A stretch of DNA of 64,000 bases, taken from assembly GCF_001921215.1 (NCBI RefSeq), contig NZ_MSIF01000001.1, positions 868,001 to 932,000 of the forward strand, written 5' to 3'. The translations under genes were made by a program, and so were the position numbers. The stretch is from Actinophytocola xinjiangensis (lineage in GTDB: Bacteria > Actinomycetota > Actinomycetes > Mycobacteriales > Pseudonocardiaceae). Under the pieces are notes generated by a model. It saw only the letters and a list, made by a program, of their open reading frames with translations, searched no databases and was not told where the DNA came from. Below, in pieces: positions 24,245-34,369 of this stretch; within the stretch, counting starts at the first letter, position 1, and every line of letters starts with the position of its first letter.

Positions 24245-24964
24245 CTACTCGGCGTCGCGCGCCTCGATCAGGTCAAGGTCGCGGACACAGAAACCGTGGT
24301 GCTCGAAGGTCTCGTTGAGCACCGTGCCGAGACACTGGCGCACCGAACGGCCTCGGGCGTACGGCGGCCACACATCGTCATCGGGCACCGGTGCCGGCGC
24401 CGCGAGCCGCTCGACGGTGACGTCGGCGAGCCACGCCTCAAGCTCGGCGGCCTGGGCCGCACGTACGCTCACGATCTCGTCGAAGTCCGGATCGAGCGAG
24501 AGGTCCAGGCCGTGCGCCTCACGGTAGGGCTCGACGGTCGGCCCGATACCCATCGGTGTGAACAGCTCCGTCGACCCCAGGCAGCAGCGACGGAACCACG
24601 AGTCGTGGACGAAGACCAGGTGGCGCATCGTCTGCGCCGCCGACCACTCGTCGTTCACGCTGCGACGCTCGACACCCGGCGTACGGCGCATGCGCCCGAC
24701 CGTGGCAATCCAGTCGGCCCGGAGCTGACGCGACGCCGCCAGCAGATCGGTGGGCTCCTCGGAGCGGATCAACACCCGCACCGGATGACGCCGGTCGAGC
24801 TCCGCCTCGACGTACCCGCTGACCTCGACACCGTTCACCACGAGGTTGGTGACGAGGCCGTCGATCACGGCGTCCCGCATGACGACGCCGATCAGGCGTG
24901 CCCCGGTCAGATCGCACTCGCGGAACTCCGCACCGCCCAGATCCTCATCGATGTACCGCGTCAT
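24245..24964 (-). CDS. DinB-superfamily protein with pentapeptide-like N-terminus
   Basis: A 239-residue protein. Residues 1-45 (DLGGAEFRECDLTGARLIGVVM) show pentapeptide-repeat-like spacing, here quoted as two segments DLGGAEFREC and DLTGARLIGV. From about residue 75 on it matches the DinB_2 four-helix bundle, with candidate metal-binding histidines in MRHLVFVHDSWF and ETFEHHGF. The start MTRYIDEDL was chosen by fit to this family; in-frame starts at 24973 and far upstream lack support. Members may be thiol-dependent transferases (bacillithiol/mycothiol type); here no function is proved. Confidence 0.8.
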   Translation of the reverse strand: MTRYIDEDLGGAEFRECDLTGARLIGVVMRDAVIDGLVTNLVVNGVEVSGYVEAELDRRHPVRVLIRSEEPTDLLAASRQLRADWIATVGRMRRTPGVERRSVNDEWSAAQTMRHLVFVHDSWFRRCCLGSTELFTPMGIGPTVEPYREAHGLDLSLDPDFDEIVSVRAAQAAELEAWLADVTVERLAAPAPVPDDDVWPPYARGRSVRQCLGTVLNETFEHHGFCVRDLDLIEARDAE

Positions 24965-25103
24965 GCTCGGCATCCTAGGTCCGAGCACCGACAGACGAGC
25001 CTGCCCGGCCTGATGGCCCTGCTGACCGCATCTGCCCGGCCGTGCGGATCCGGTTGGCGCGAGTCGCACCACCGAAGGAGGTCGCTGCGGCAGAATCTCG
25101 AGT

Positions 25104-25577
25104 GTGCCCAGCTCCGTAGACACCCGGTCAGGTTTCGCGCTGGTGCCGGTCCGCCGCCGGGACGCCCGTCGCCTGGTCGAGTCCGGCCCGCCAAGAGGTG
25201 TCGTCCTCCCCCTGAAACACGGCGGACAGGACGACCCGCGCTATCCCTCACCGCACAGCTTCCGCTTCGGCGTCGGGTTCACCGTCGACCTGGTGCTGCA
25301 TCTGGCGTGCGCGGTGGCGGCGGTCGTCGTCGTGTCCCGCGTCGACACGCTGCCGTTCGCCGTGATCCTGCTCGCCGGGCCGGCCACGTTCATCGCCGTC
25401 TCGGTGGCCCACCGCATCTTCGTGCAACACGCGATCCACACCACGCTCGGCAAGGCGCTCACCGGCGTCCGGTACATCCGCGACGACAGCGGCGGCCCGC
25501 CGACGCTGGGATCGCTCACCAAGGCCTGGTTCACCGGCGTCCTCGTCGGGATCGCCAACGTACTGTCAGGCTTCTGA
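25104..25577 (+). CDS. RDD-like membrane protein
   Basis: A 157-residue integral membrane protein. A charged N-terminus is followed by two hydrophobic segments (about residues 58-80 and 84-103), then HTTLGKALTGVRYI, which resembles the post-helix TLGKxxxGLRV motif of RDD family proteins, and a last helix near the C-terminus. GTG start lies seven bases after CAGAAT (25091-25096), consistent with leaderless transcription. RDD proteins include transporters and uncharacterised proteins; the role here is unknown. Confidence 0.75.
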   Translation: MPSSVDTRSGFALVPVRRRDARRLVESGPPRGVVLPLKHGGQDDPRYPSPHSFRFGVGFTVDLVLHLACAVAAVVVVSRVDTLPFAVILLAGPATFIAVSVAHRIFVQHAIHTTLGKALTGVRYIRDDSGGPPTLGSLTKAWFTGVLVGIANVLSGF

Positions 25578-25598
25578 CCGCGACGTCCGCCTGTTGGC

Positions 25599-25624
25599 GC
25601 GCGGACCGCGGGACCGGTCCGCGC
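25599..25624. terminator. Bidirectional hairpin terminator
   Basis: GCGCGGACCG, a six-base loop and CGGTCCGCGC form a perfect 10-bp stem between the convergent RDD-like and esterase genes. No U-tract follows, as is usual in high-GC actinomycetes. Confidence 0.6.
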
Positions 25625-25650
25625 GGCCGGGTCGTCGCCGTCGTTGGTGG

Positions 25651-27783
25651 CTAGGCTGTCCGTCCGTGCTTCTGGTCGACGGGGAGCTGGAAGGCGAGCA
25701 GGCCGATGCCCAGGGCGTCGATCACGCGCGGACCCGCGTGGCGGTGGGCCACGTAGGCCACGGTGGCGTCGGCGGGAACCGGCCGGTCGAGGGTCACCAC
25801 CAGCCCGCGGCCCCGCTGCCAGCGCACGGATTCCACGACCGCACCCGGTACCCGGAAGTCGGCGTTGGCGCCGTCCTCGACGGTAAGTGGGGAACTGGGG
25901 GAGTGGAGTTCCACCACGAGCTGGTTCGGCGCGTCGTCGACCCGGTGGGCCTGCCTGGGGTTCGGTGGTGCCAGTCGCGGCGCGCCAGGGCGGTACAGGT
26001 CGTCCAGGAGCAGGGCCGCGTTCTGTTCGCCGAGGGTGCGGTACCCGTCGACGTAGTCGAAGTGGCAGCCGTCGTGGCCGTTGAGGCCGGTGGTTGACTG
26101 CAGGCGCAGGTTTCCGATGATCTCCGGCAGGCGTCGCTGCGCGTCTCGAAGCGCCACCGGGTCCGACTCGAGGCATGGGGAGCTGCGGACCTGGTGTACG
26201 TACACGGGCAGCGTGGCGCCGAGGTCCCGGCGCCAGTCGGCGACCAGTTCGGTGAACCCGGCGACGTGAACCCCGGCGCGGTCGCGGTCGGCCTCACCTT
26301 GGTACCACAGCATGACGTCGATGGCGTCCGGTCCGGCCAGGCCCGCTCGGGTGAGGCGGCTCAGCAGCATCCCGTAGCTGGTCGAACCGTCGGTCGGGTC
26401 GTTGTCGTTACGGGCGAAGTAGCTGATCGGCTGGCCGCCGCGGGCTCCGTTGACGATGGCGATCGGGACGCGGAGCCGCGCCGACATCAGCTGCCCCATC
26501 CTGATCGCCCACTGGCCGACAGCCGCGACCCGCTGGATGTTGTCGCCGGTGGCGTAGGTCCAGCCGCCGATGGCGGCGGCCAGTTCGGGACGGTTGTTGT
26601 TGGACGTACCGAACGTGCGGACCCAGCGGGACCGGTCGGCCTCCGAGGTCGTCGCGTTCGGCTGCTTGCCGGCCTGCGCGTTCGACTGGCCCTGCACGAC
26701 GATCACGTCACCCGCGACGACGTCGACCGCTCGGCTGATGCGATGGCGGGCGCCGTCGGAGGTGAGCGCGACCAGGTCCAGGTCGGTCGACGTCAGCGCC
26801 ACCGGCAGCGTGGCGGTGAAGGAGAACCGGGGTCGCGCCGGGGACACGGTGGCCCGTTGGACCGTCCGCCTGCCCTCGCGGGTGGTGCGCAGTTCGACCG
26901 CGGTGACGTCCGGGTCGGTCGCCACCCCGCTGACCGGTACCCGCACGGTCGTGGCGGTCCGGCCGGGGCGGGGGACCACCTGCCGCGACGTGGGCGCGGT
27001 GTCCACCCGGACCAGCGAGGGCCGGGCGTAGAAGGCGAGGCGCCTGCCGGTGTGGTCGGCCGCGTTCTTCGCGGCCGTCCAGTCGGTGTTCGCGCCCGGG
27101 GCCGCGCCGATGCCGACGTCCATCGTCTGTGGGCCGGGCGCGGTGAACCCGTTGACCGACAGCACCGGGGTCGCGGTCGCCGTGTCCGCCGTCCGAGGGC
27201 CACGGGCGTCACCGGCGTCGGCGAACGCGTGTACCTGGAACGAGCCGTAGCCGTTGGCCCACAGGACGGCGTCGTCGGCGTCGTGGGCCGTCTCGGACGC
27301 ACCCGGGATCTGCCCGGAACCTGTCGCGTCGGAACGGTTGGGCCACAGCTCGACCCATCCGGCGCCGCCGTCGACCGTCGTGACGCCCGGTACGTTGGAG
27401 GCCACGGTCAGGTCGTCGACGAACTGGTGGCGTGACCGCTCCATGCGGGTCGGCAGACCCAGGTCGTCGACATCGGCGCCCAGCGCCTCCATCGACGTCC
27501 ACACCCAGTTCGTGCCCTCGTCGGTGGTGAGCTCCAGGCAGTAGCCGAACCGGTCGGCGCCGCCGTTGAGGACCGTGGTGTCCTCGAACGTGTACGGCGG
27601 GGTCTGGTCCAGCCAGTTCGCGGCGGTGGGCAGGTCGAGCAGCCGCACCAGCCGGTAACCGTCGGCCTCGGCGGCGCAGGACGTCGACGGGGCCGGGTCG
27701 GCGGTGGCACCAGGGGGAGCGGAGACCGTGGCCACGGCCAACACGAGCGCGATACCGGCGCCGGCCAGGCGGCTGAGCGTCAT
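25651..27783 (-). CDS. Secreted sialate O-acetylesterase-like SGNH hydrolase
   Basis: A 710-residue exoprotein with a Sec signal peptide (MTLSRLAGAG, hydrophobic core, ATADPAP). The N-terminal 350 residues form beta-rich domains. The catalytic part has VVQGQSNAQAGK, with the GQSN serine block of sialate O-acetylesterases, LWYQGEADRDR and NGHDGCHFDYVDGY for the His block. It would remove O-acetyl groups from sialic acids or other glycans outside the cell. The ATG at 27783 was chosen because the signal peptide begins there; the open frame further upstream overlaps the GntR gene and is spurious. Context is the sialidase/NanA-like locus on the other strand. Confidence 0.87.
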   Translation of the reverse strand: MTLSRLAGAGIALVLAVATVSAPPGATADPAPSTSCAAEADGYRLVRLLDLPTAANWLDQTPPYTFEDTTVLNGGADRFGYCLELTTDEGTNWVWTSMEALGADVDDLGLPTRMERSRHQFVDDLTVASNVPGVTTVDGGAGWVELWPNRSDATGSGQIPGASETAHDADDAVLWANGYGSFQVHAFADAGDARGPRTADTATATPVLSVNGFTAPGPQTMDVGIGAAPGANTDWTAAKNAADHTGRRLAFYARPSLVRVDTAPTSRQVVPRPGRTATTVRVPVSGVATDPDVTAVELRTTREGRRTVQRATVSPARPRFSFTATLPVALTSTDLDLVALTSDGARHRISRAVDVVAGDVIVVQGQSNAQAGKQPNATTSEADRSRWVRTFGTSNNNRPELAAAIGGWTYATGDNIQRVAAVGQWAIRMGQLMSARLRVPIAIVNGARGGQPISYFARNDNDPTDGSTSYGMLLSRLTRAGLAGPDAIDVMLWYQGEADRDRAGVHVAGFTELVADWRRDLGATLPVYVHQVRSSPCLESDPVALRDAQRRLPEIIGNLRLQSTTGLNGHDGCHFDYVDGYRTLGEQNAALLLDDLYRPGAPRLAPPNPRQAHRVDDAPNQLVVELHSPSSPLTVEDGANADFRVPGAVVESVRWQRGRGLVVTLDRPVPADATVAYVAHRHAGPRVIDALGIGLLAFQLPVDQKHGRTA

Positions 27784-27866
27784 GGTCACTCCTTTGTGGA
27801 TGGACGGCGGGGCAGGCGTCGGTTCGGACCGATCGCGGTCCACCACGACGCTGTTCGGCGGTCCGG

Positions 27867-28622
27867 TCAACCGGCCCGCGTGGTGTCCGGTGGGTCCTCC
27901 GCGAGCTTGGACTCGATGCCGATGTAGTGGTCCTGGATCGCTGTCCGTGCCTTGTCCGGGTCGCCGGTCAGGATCGCGTCGAGGATGGCGGCGTGGCCGT
28001 GGTAGGCGTTCATCGGTGTGCGGCCGCGTGCCGGGGGAGCCGCCGCGTGGAATGCCAGCCAGAACAGGTCGAACAGCCGCAGCAGCATCGTGTTGCCGAG
28101 ATCGCGGAACAGTAGTTGGTGGAACATTCGGTCCTGCTCGACGAAGCTCTCGTCGCGTTCCGCGAGCCCACGCATCGCGGTCAGCGTCTCCCGCAGTTCG
28201 GTGAGGCTCTCCGGTGTCATGGCGCGCATCGCGTCGGTGATGAGCGCGGTCTCGAGGGTCTTGCGCAGCGCGGCCAGTTCGCGCAGCGCCCGCTTGTCCC
28301 GCATGAGGCCGTACGGGAGGTGGTCGAGCAGTGGGTCGAAGGAGAAGTCGCGGACGTACACGCCGCTGCCGCGGCGCGTCTCGAGGACGCCGGTGGATTC
28401 CAGGGCCTTGACCGCCTCGCGGACCGAGTTGCGGCTCACCCCGAACACCCTGGCCAGTTCGGCCTCCGGTTTGAGCGGGTCGCCGGGGCGCAGTCCTTCC
28501 TTGAGGATGTGGTTCCTGATCTCGTGCTGCACGATCTGGTGCAGCGGAGTCCTGTTGTCCAGCCGACGGAAATCTCCGTCGTCCTGCCGAGTCGCCACGC
28601 TTTCGATCAACCTCCCGCTCAT
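27867..28622 (-). CDS. FadR-type (FCD) GntR family regulator
   Basis: A 251-residue repressor. The wHTH is ELARVFGVSRNSVREAVKAL with the wing ETRRGSGVYV (about residues 50-90). The C-terminal FCD domain carries the expected metal/ligand residues in EQDRMFHQ and YHGHAAI. It is divergent from the ABC importer operon. Two near-identical operator sites in the shared region overlap its own promoter and the importer promoter, so it probably senses a sugar acid such as a sialic acid or its breakdown product. The functional analogue in corynebacterial sialic acid loci (NanR) is of the same family. Confidence 0.9.
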   Translation of the reverse strand: MSGRLIESVATRQDDGDFRRLDNRTPLHQIVQHEIRNHILKEGLRPGDPLKPEAELARVFGVSRNSVREAVKALESTGVLETRRGSGVYVRDFSFDPLLDHLPYGLMRDKRALRELAALRKTLETALITDAMRAMTPESLTELRETLTAMRGLAERDESFVEQDRMFHQLLFRDLGNTMLLRLFDLFWLAFHAAAPPARGRTPMNAYHGHAAILDAILTGDPDKARTAIQDHYIGIESKLAEDPPDTTRAG

Positions 28623-28629
28623 GCCGACC

Positions 28630-28702
28630 TGTAGGATATCTTACGGACCTTGACACTCGAGACACCAGGCCCTTACGGTGCGAAACCTGTAGGACATCTT
28701 GC
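28630..28702 (+). promoter_or_regulatory. Importer operon promoter flanked by two GntR boxes
   Basis: TGTAGGATATCTTAC (28630-28644) and TGTAGGACATCTTGC (28688-28702) are the same imperfect palindrome. TTGACA (28650-28655) and TACGGT (28674-28679), 18 bp apart, form a promoter between them, reading toward the ABC genes. The first box also covers the likely -10 region of the divergent GntR gene. Confidence 0.65.
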
Positions 28703-28735
28703 AGAATCTGCAGGTGGACGCCAAGGAGGTCGTCG

Positions 28736-30850
28736 GTGTCAGGAGCCGTCAACGGCGTGACCGCTCACCGTGACGCCACGTCCGTCGCGCCGGATCCAGG
28801 CGCTGGCCCGCCGGTGTTGAGCCTGCGTGACCTCGTCGTCGAGTTCGCCACGCCCGCCGGCGTCGTGCGTGCGGTCAACGGGATGACCTACGACGTCTTC
28901 GGCGGCGAGACGCTCGGTGTCGTGGGGGAGACCGGCTCCGGCAAGAGCGTGTCCGTACTCGCCGCGCTGGGTCTGATCAGCACACCCAACCTGCGCCGGG
29001 TGACCGGCGAGGTCCTGCTCGGCGACGTCGACCTGCTGACACTGCCCACAGCGGAGCTGCGGCGACGGCTCGGGCGGGACGTGGCCATGGTCTTCCAGGA
29101 CGCGATCTCCGCGCTGAACCCGGTGCGGCGGGTCGGCGACCAGATCGCCGAGGCGCTGCGGGTGCACGACCGCACCCTGTCGTCCACCGCGGCGCGGGCC
29201 CGGGTCGTCGAACTGCTCGGCCTGGTCGGGGTGCCACATCCGGTGACGCGCCACGACCAGTATCCCCACCAGTTCTCCGGTGGCATGTGCCAGCGTGTGA
29301 TGATCGCGATGGCGATCGCCAACCGGCCGAAGGTCCTGATCGCGGACGAGCCGACGACCGCGCTGGATGTCAGCGTGCAGGCGCAGATCCTGAACCTGTT
29401 ACGGGTGGCGCGGCAGGAGACCGGCGCGGGCATCGTGCTGATCACCCACGACCTCGGGGTGGTCGCGGAGACCGCCGACCGCGTGGGCGTGACCTACGGC
29501 GGCCGGATCGTCGAGTCGGGTGATGTCACCCGGATCTTCACCCGGCCACGGCATCCCTACACGGCGGCACTGCTCGGCGCGCTGCCCCGGCTCGACTCGG
29601 CGTCCGACCGGCTGCTCCCGATTCCTGGCCAGCCGCCCGATCCGAGCGAACTGCCGACGGGATGCGCCTTCGCGCCACGGTGCCCGATCTCCCGAGGCCG
29701 CGCCGTGTGCACCGAGGCCCGGCCGGAACCCGTGCCCGACGGCAGCGGGGCCAGCGCCTGTCACTTCCCCGACGAGGCGGCGAGCCTGCTCACCGCCCAG
29801 GCGGACGACCCGCCGGTCGACCAGGACGATCCGGGAGAACCGGACAACGATCCGGCCCCGGTGCTCGACGTCCACGACGCCGTCGCGCGATTTCCCGTTC
29901 GCTCCGGGGTTTTCGCCCGTGCCTGCGCCTGGGTGCACGCCGTGGACGGGGTGTCCCTGCGGGTCCCGGCCGGGCGGACGCTGGGCCTGGTCGGCGAGTC
30001 CGGCTGCGGCAAGACCACGCTCGCACGGCTCGTCCTGCGTCTCGTCGAGCCGACCGGCGGCCGGATCCTGGTCGACGGCGACGACGTCGGCAAGGCGGGC
30101 CGGTCCCAGCTGCGGCGGATCCGGCGACGCGCGCAGATGGTCTTCCAGGACCCGTACGCCTCGCTGAACCCCCGGCTGTCCGTCGGCGACAACGTCGCGG
30201 AACCGCTGCGGCTGCAAGGCCTGTCGCGGGGACAGCGGCGCGGCCAGGTGGCCGACCTGTTCAGCAGGGTGGGCCTGCGGGTCGAGCACGCGGACCGCCT
30301 GCCCTCCGAGTTCTCCGGCGGCCAGCGCCAGCGGGTCGCGATCGCGCGGGCGCTGGCCTGCGCACCGGGACTGCTGATCCTCGACGAACCGGTGTCCGCG
30401 CTGGACGTCTCCGTGCAGGCACAGGTGCTGAACCTGCTCGCCGACCTTCAACGCGAGACCGCCATGGCGTACCTGTTCGTCAGCCACGACCTCGCGGTGA
30501 TCCGGCAGGTCGCGGACGAGGTCGCGGTGATGTACCTGGGCCGGATCGTCGAGTCCGGTTCGGTGCGGCGGGTGTACGACGATCCGCGGCACCCGTACAC
30601 CCGGGCGTTGCTGGCCTCCGTGCCGGTACCGGATCCCGTCGGCCGCGCCGACCGGCAGCGGGTGCCGCTGGGCGGTGACGTCCCCAGCCCGGTGAACCCG
30701 CCGTCCGGCTGTCGGTTTCGGACCCGGTGCCCGATCGCCACCGACCGCTGTGCGGCCGAGGAACCACCGTTGCGGCCGGTCGCCGGCGGTTACACCGCCT
30801 GCCACTTCGCCGAGGAGACCGTGGGCCTGGCACCGGAGGTGCCCGCGTGA
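28736..30850 (+). CDS. Fused double ATP-binding subunit of a Dpp/Opp-type ABC importer
   Basis: A 704-residue protein combining DppD- and DppF-like subunits. First half: Walker A GETGSGKS, signature FSGGMCQRV and Walker B VLIADEPT. Second half: GESGCGKTT, FSGGQRQRV and LLILDEPV. Each half ends in the Cys-bearing oligopeptide-transporter extension (GCAFAPRCP and GCRFRTRCP). AAGGAGGT precedes the GTG start. It energises the two permeases encoded downstream. Fused ATPases of this family serve the sialic acid importer of Corynebacterium glutamicum, which supports a nonulosonate substrate here; peptides are the alternative. Confidence 0.93.
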   Translation: MSGAVNGVTAHRDATSVAPDPGAGPPVLSLRDLVVEFATPAGVVRAVNGMTYDVFGGETLGVVGETGSGKSVSVLAALGLISTPNLRRVTGEVLLGDVDLLTLPTAELRRRLGRDVAMVFQDAISALNPVRRVGDQIAEALRVHDRTLSSTAARARVVELLGLVGVPHPVTRHDQYPHQFSGGMCQRVMIAMAIANRPKVLIADEPTTALDVSVQAQILNLLRVARQETGAGIVLITHDLGVVAETADRVGVTYGGRIVESGDVTRIFTRPRHPYTAALLGALPRLDSASDRLLPIPGQPPDPSELPTGCAFAPRCPISRGRAVCTEARPEPVPDGSGASACHFPDEAASLLTAQADDPPVDQDDPGEPDNDPAPVLDVHDAVARFPVRSGVFARACAWVHAVDGVSLRVPAGRTLGLVGESGCGKTTLARLVLRLVEPTGGRILVDGDDVGKAGRSQLRRIRRRAQMVFQDPYASLNPRLSVGDNVAEPLRLQGLSRGQRRGQVADLFSRVGLRVEHADRLPSEFSGGQRQRVAIARALACAPGLLILDEPVSALDVSVQAQVLNLLADLQRETAMAYLFVSHDLAVIRQVADEVAVMYLGRIVESGSVRRVYDDPRHPYTRALLASVPVPDPVGRADRQRVPLGGDVPSPVNPPSGCRFRTRCPIATDRCAAEEPPLRPVAGGYTACHFAEETVGLAPEVPA

Positions 30851-30914
30851 GCGAGCCCGCGAACGCATCGACGCCACCGCGCGAGCGGCGACCCGGAGCC
30901 CGTGAGAGGTCGTC

Positions 30915-31781
30915 ATGAGCGCTGGTTCCTCACCGCTGCGCCGGTTCACCCGGTCCCGGTCGGCCGTCGTCGGCGCCACCGGGATGCTGCTGCTGGTCGT
31001 CCTCGCGGTGTTCGCACCGCTGATCGCCCCGTTCGACCCGACCGCCCAGGACGGTGATCCGCTGCTCGGCCCGTCCGGGGCGCACCTGCTCGGCACCGAC
31101 CAGCTCGGCCGCGACATCCTGTCCCGGCTGATCCACGGGGCGCAGGCCTCGCTCATCGCCGCGTCCGGCGCCGCCGCCGTCGGCGCGGGCATCGGGGTGC
31201 CGCTGGGGCTGCTCGCCGGTTACCTGGGGCGGTGGGTCGACGCGATCGCGATGCGGCTGGTCGACCTGTTGCTCGCCCTGCCCGGCATCCTCCTCGCCCT
31301 GGTCATGATCGTGGTGCTCGGCCCCGGCAGGCTCAACCTGGTCCTCGCCATCGGGATCGGCGCGGTGCCGGAGTTCGCCAGGCTCACCCGGGTCGCCACG
31401 CTCGCCGTCCGGGACCGCGACTTCGTCATGGCCGCCAGGGGAATGGGCGCGAGCACACCGGACACGATGCTGCGAACGGTGCTGCCGAACGTGCTCGGCC
31501 CGGTCGTCATCCAGGTCGTCGTCACCGCGTCGATGGCGGTCGTGGTCGAGGCGGGCCTGGCCTTCCTCGGTCTCGGCACCCCACCGCCCGCGCCGTCCTG
31601 GGGCGGGATGCTCCAGGAAGCCCGCTCGTACCTCTACCAGAGTCCGACCTACGGACTGTTCCCCGGGCTCTGCCTGGTCCTGACCGTGTTCTGCCTGGAC
31701 CGGATCGGTCGCGGCCTGCAGCTCGCGGTGAGCGGCGGCCCGCACCCGGCGACCCGCCCGAGCACCGGAGGTGCGGTCTAG
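30915..31781 (+). CDS. ABC importer permease, DppC/OppC type
   Basis: A 288-residue inner-membrane permease with an N-terminal hydrophobic segment after SPLRRFTRSRSAVVG, the LGTDQLGRDILSRLIHGA motif of OppC/DppC proteins, five further helices and the cytoplasmic EAA-type loop in VMAARGMGASTPDTMLRTVLP. The gene follows the ATPase after 64 bases and directly abuts the second permease gene. A 23-codon frame starting GTG 30846 at the ATPase stop and ending over this ATG reads like a typical permease N-terminus (VSEPANASTPPRERR), hinting at a leader peptide or an old frameshift. Confidence 0.9.
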   Translation: MSAGSSPLRRFTRSRSAVVGATGMLLLVVLAVFAPLIAPFDPTAQDGDPLLGPSGAHLLGTDQLGRDILSRLIHGAQASLIAASGAAAVGAGIGVPLGLLAGYLGRWVDAIAMRLVDLLLALPGILLALVMIVVLGPGRLNLVLAIGIGAVPEFARLTRVATLAVRDRDFVMAARGMGASTPDTMLRTVLPNVLGPVVIQVVVTASMAVVVEAGLAFLGLGTPPPAPSWGGMLQEARSYLYQSPTYGLFPGLCLVLTVFCLDRIGRGLQLAVSGGPHPATRPSTGGAV

Positions 31782-32729
<948 letters not shown>

Positions 32730-32760
32730 GACCACCCCTTCGACCCCAGAAGGCATCACC

Positions 32761-34308
32761 ATGACCATGTCACCGATCCAGTCCCGCCTTCTCGCCCGTC
32801 GCTCGTTCCTGCGGACCGGGTTGTTCGCGGCCGGTGCCCTCGCCGGTGTCCCCGTGCTCAGCGCCTGCGGCAGCGGCAACGCGAGCGGCGGCGCCGCGAC
32901 CGGCAGGATCACGCTCGGCACGACGAAGATCATGCAGTTCGACCCGTACCTCACCAACACCGACATCCACATCCACGCCTTCTACACCTACCTGCTCGAC
33001 TACCCGTCCGACGGCACGTACGAGCCCATCCCGGCCGCGGCCGAGAAGTGGGAGTTCGCGCCCGACCACAGGTCGGTCACCGTCACCCTGCGGGAGGCGA
33101 AGTACCACTCGGGGGCGCCGGTGGTCGCCGAGGACGTCGTCACCGGCGTCAGGCGGGCGCAGGATCCGGACGCCGGGTTCACCCTGGCCCAGCCGACCGC
33201 GTTCATCGCGTCGGCGACCGCGGTCGACAGGCGGACCGCACGCCTGGACTTCACGGGGCCGACCCCCGACTCGCTCGTGCTCGACTGGATGTTCTCGTTC
33301 CCCATGATCCCCTCGGCGAGCAACACGCCGGCGAAGCTCGAACGCGAGCCCGCCGGCTCCGGCCCGTTCACGCTCGCGGACTTCCGGCGCGACCAGCGGC
33401 TGGTGATGAAGAAGAACCCGGACTTCTACGACGCCGGCAAGCCGTACCTGGACGAGGTGGAGTACCGGTTCTTCACCGACGAGGACGCGTTGGTCGCCGG
33501 GCTCGAGTCGGGTTCGGTCGACGGCGCCGCGTACGTCGGGTTCCGGCACGCGGACCGGTTGCGCGACCGGTTCACCCTCGTGGAGGGCAGCGGCCGGATG
33601 TCGATGTTCTTCATGAACGCCACGATTCCGCCGTTCGACAACAAGGTCCTGCGGCAGGCGCTGGCGCGGGCGGTCGACCGGGAGCGCATCCTCAAGCAGA
33701 TCAACTTCGGCATCGGTGAGCCGGTGTACACGGCGTTCATGCCGTCCTCCCCCGCGTTCGACGCGGCGTACCTCGACTCGCACGGCTTCGACCTGGACGC
33801 CGCCGCGGCGCTGCTGGAGCAGTCGGCCGGCGCCCGCGGGGCCGTCGCCAGTGCGGCGTCCGGCACCCCGGCCGTCGCGACCCTGGAGATCATCCAGGCG
33901 GACCTGAAGAAGATCGGGTTCGAGCTGGAGATCGCCCCGCAGGAGGAGGCGGCTTATCTCGACGCGCTGTTCGCCAGCAAGCTGCAGTGCACCGTGGCGT
34001 TCCAGCCGAACAACATGCAGAGCCCGTCGCTGATCGCCAGGGGCAGGCAGATGCTCACCACCACGGCGAACACGACGTTCCTCGACAAGGTGCCGCCGGC
34101 GTACGTCGCGGCCGTGGAGGCGGCGGGCGCCGCCATCGCACCCGAGGACCAGAAGACCGCCTACGCCGCGCTCAACGAGGTCGTCGTCGACGAGTCGTGG
34201 GCGGTCGGCGTCACCACGGTGCCGTCGCTGTTCGCGCTGGACAAGCGCGTCAACGGCCTGGTCACCGACGTCCGCGACTTCGTCGACCTCACCGAGACGA
34301 AAGCCTGA
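32761..34308 (+). CDS. Tat-exported lipoprotein, family 5 extracellular solute-binding protein
   Basis: A 515-residue substrate-binding protein of the importer. The N-terminus carries a twin-arginine motif (ARRSFLRTG) and a lipobox (VLSAC), so it is exported folded and lipid-anchored. YEPIPAAAEKWEFAPD and TLREAKYHSGAPVVAEDV are typical of SBP_bac_5 proteins. After FDLDAAAALLEQSAG the usual glycine-tyrosine plus beta-strand insert is shortened, and the chain moves quickly to LEIIQADLKKIGF. It probably captures the sugar acid released by the nearby sialidase and aldolase-linked pathway; peptide binding cannot be excluded. Confidence 0.92.
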   Translation: MTMSPIQSRLLARRSFLRTGLFAAGALAGVPVLSACGSGNASGGAATGRITLGTTKIMQFDPYLTNTDIHIHAFYTYLLDYPSDGTYEPIPAAAEKWEFAPDHRSVTVTLREAKYHSGAPVVAEDVVTGVRRAQDPDAGFTLAQPTAFIASATAVDRRTARLDFTGPTPDSLVLDWMFSFPMIPSASNTPAKLEREPAGSGPFTLADFRRDQRLVMKKNPDFYDAGKPYLDEVEYRFFTDEDALVAGLESGSVDGAAYVGFRHADRLRDRFTLVEGSGRMSMFFMNATIPPFDNKVLRQALARAVDRERILKQINFGIGEPVYTAFMPSSPAFDAAYLDSHGFDLDAAAALLEQSAGARGAVASAASGTPAVATLEIIQADLKKIGFELEIAPQEEAAYLDALFASKLQCTVAFQPNNMQSPSLIARGRQMLTTTANTTFLDKVPPAYVAAVEAAGAAIAPEDQKTAYAALNEVVVDESWAVGVTTVPSLFALDKRVNGLVTDVRDFVDLTETKA

Positions 34309-34369
34309 TGGGGACCCGGATGACCCTCCTCGACGTGACCGACACAGTGAACTCCGGGGAGGCGGGCCG

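Noticed and set aside
25651-28752. Single minus-strand frame of 1033 codons running through the GntR gene into the esterase
   Set aside because: The part beyond 27783 is low-complexity Arg/Pro/Gly and overlaps the well-supported GntR regulator in another frame; the esterase has its own signal peptide start at 27783.
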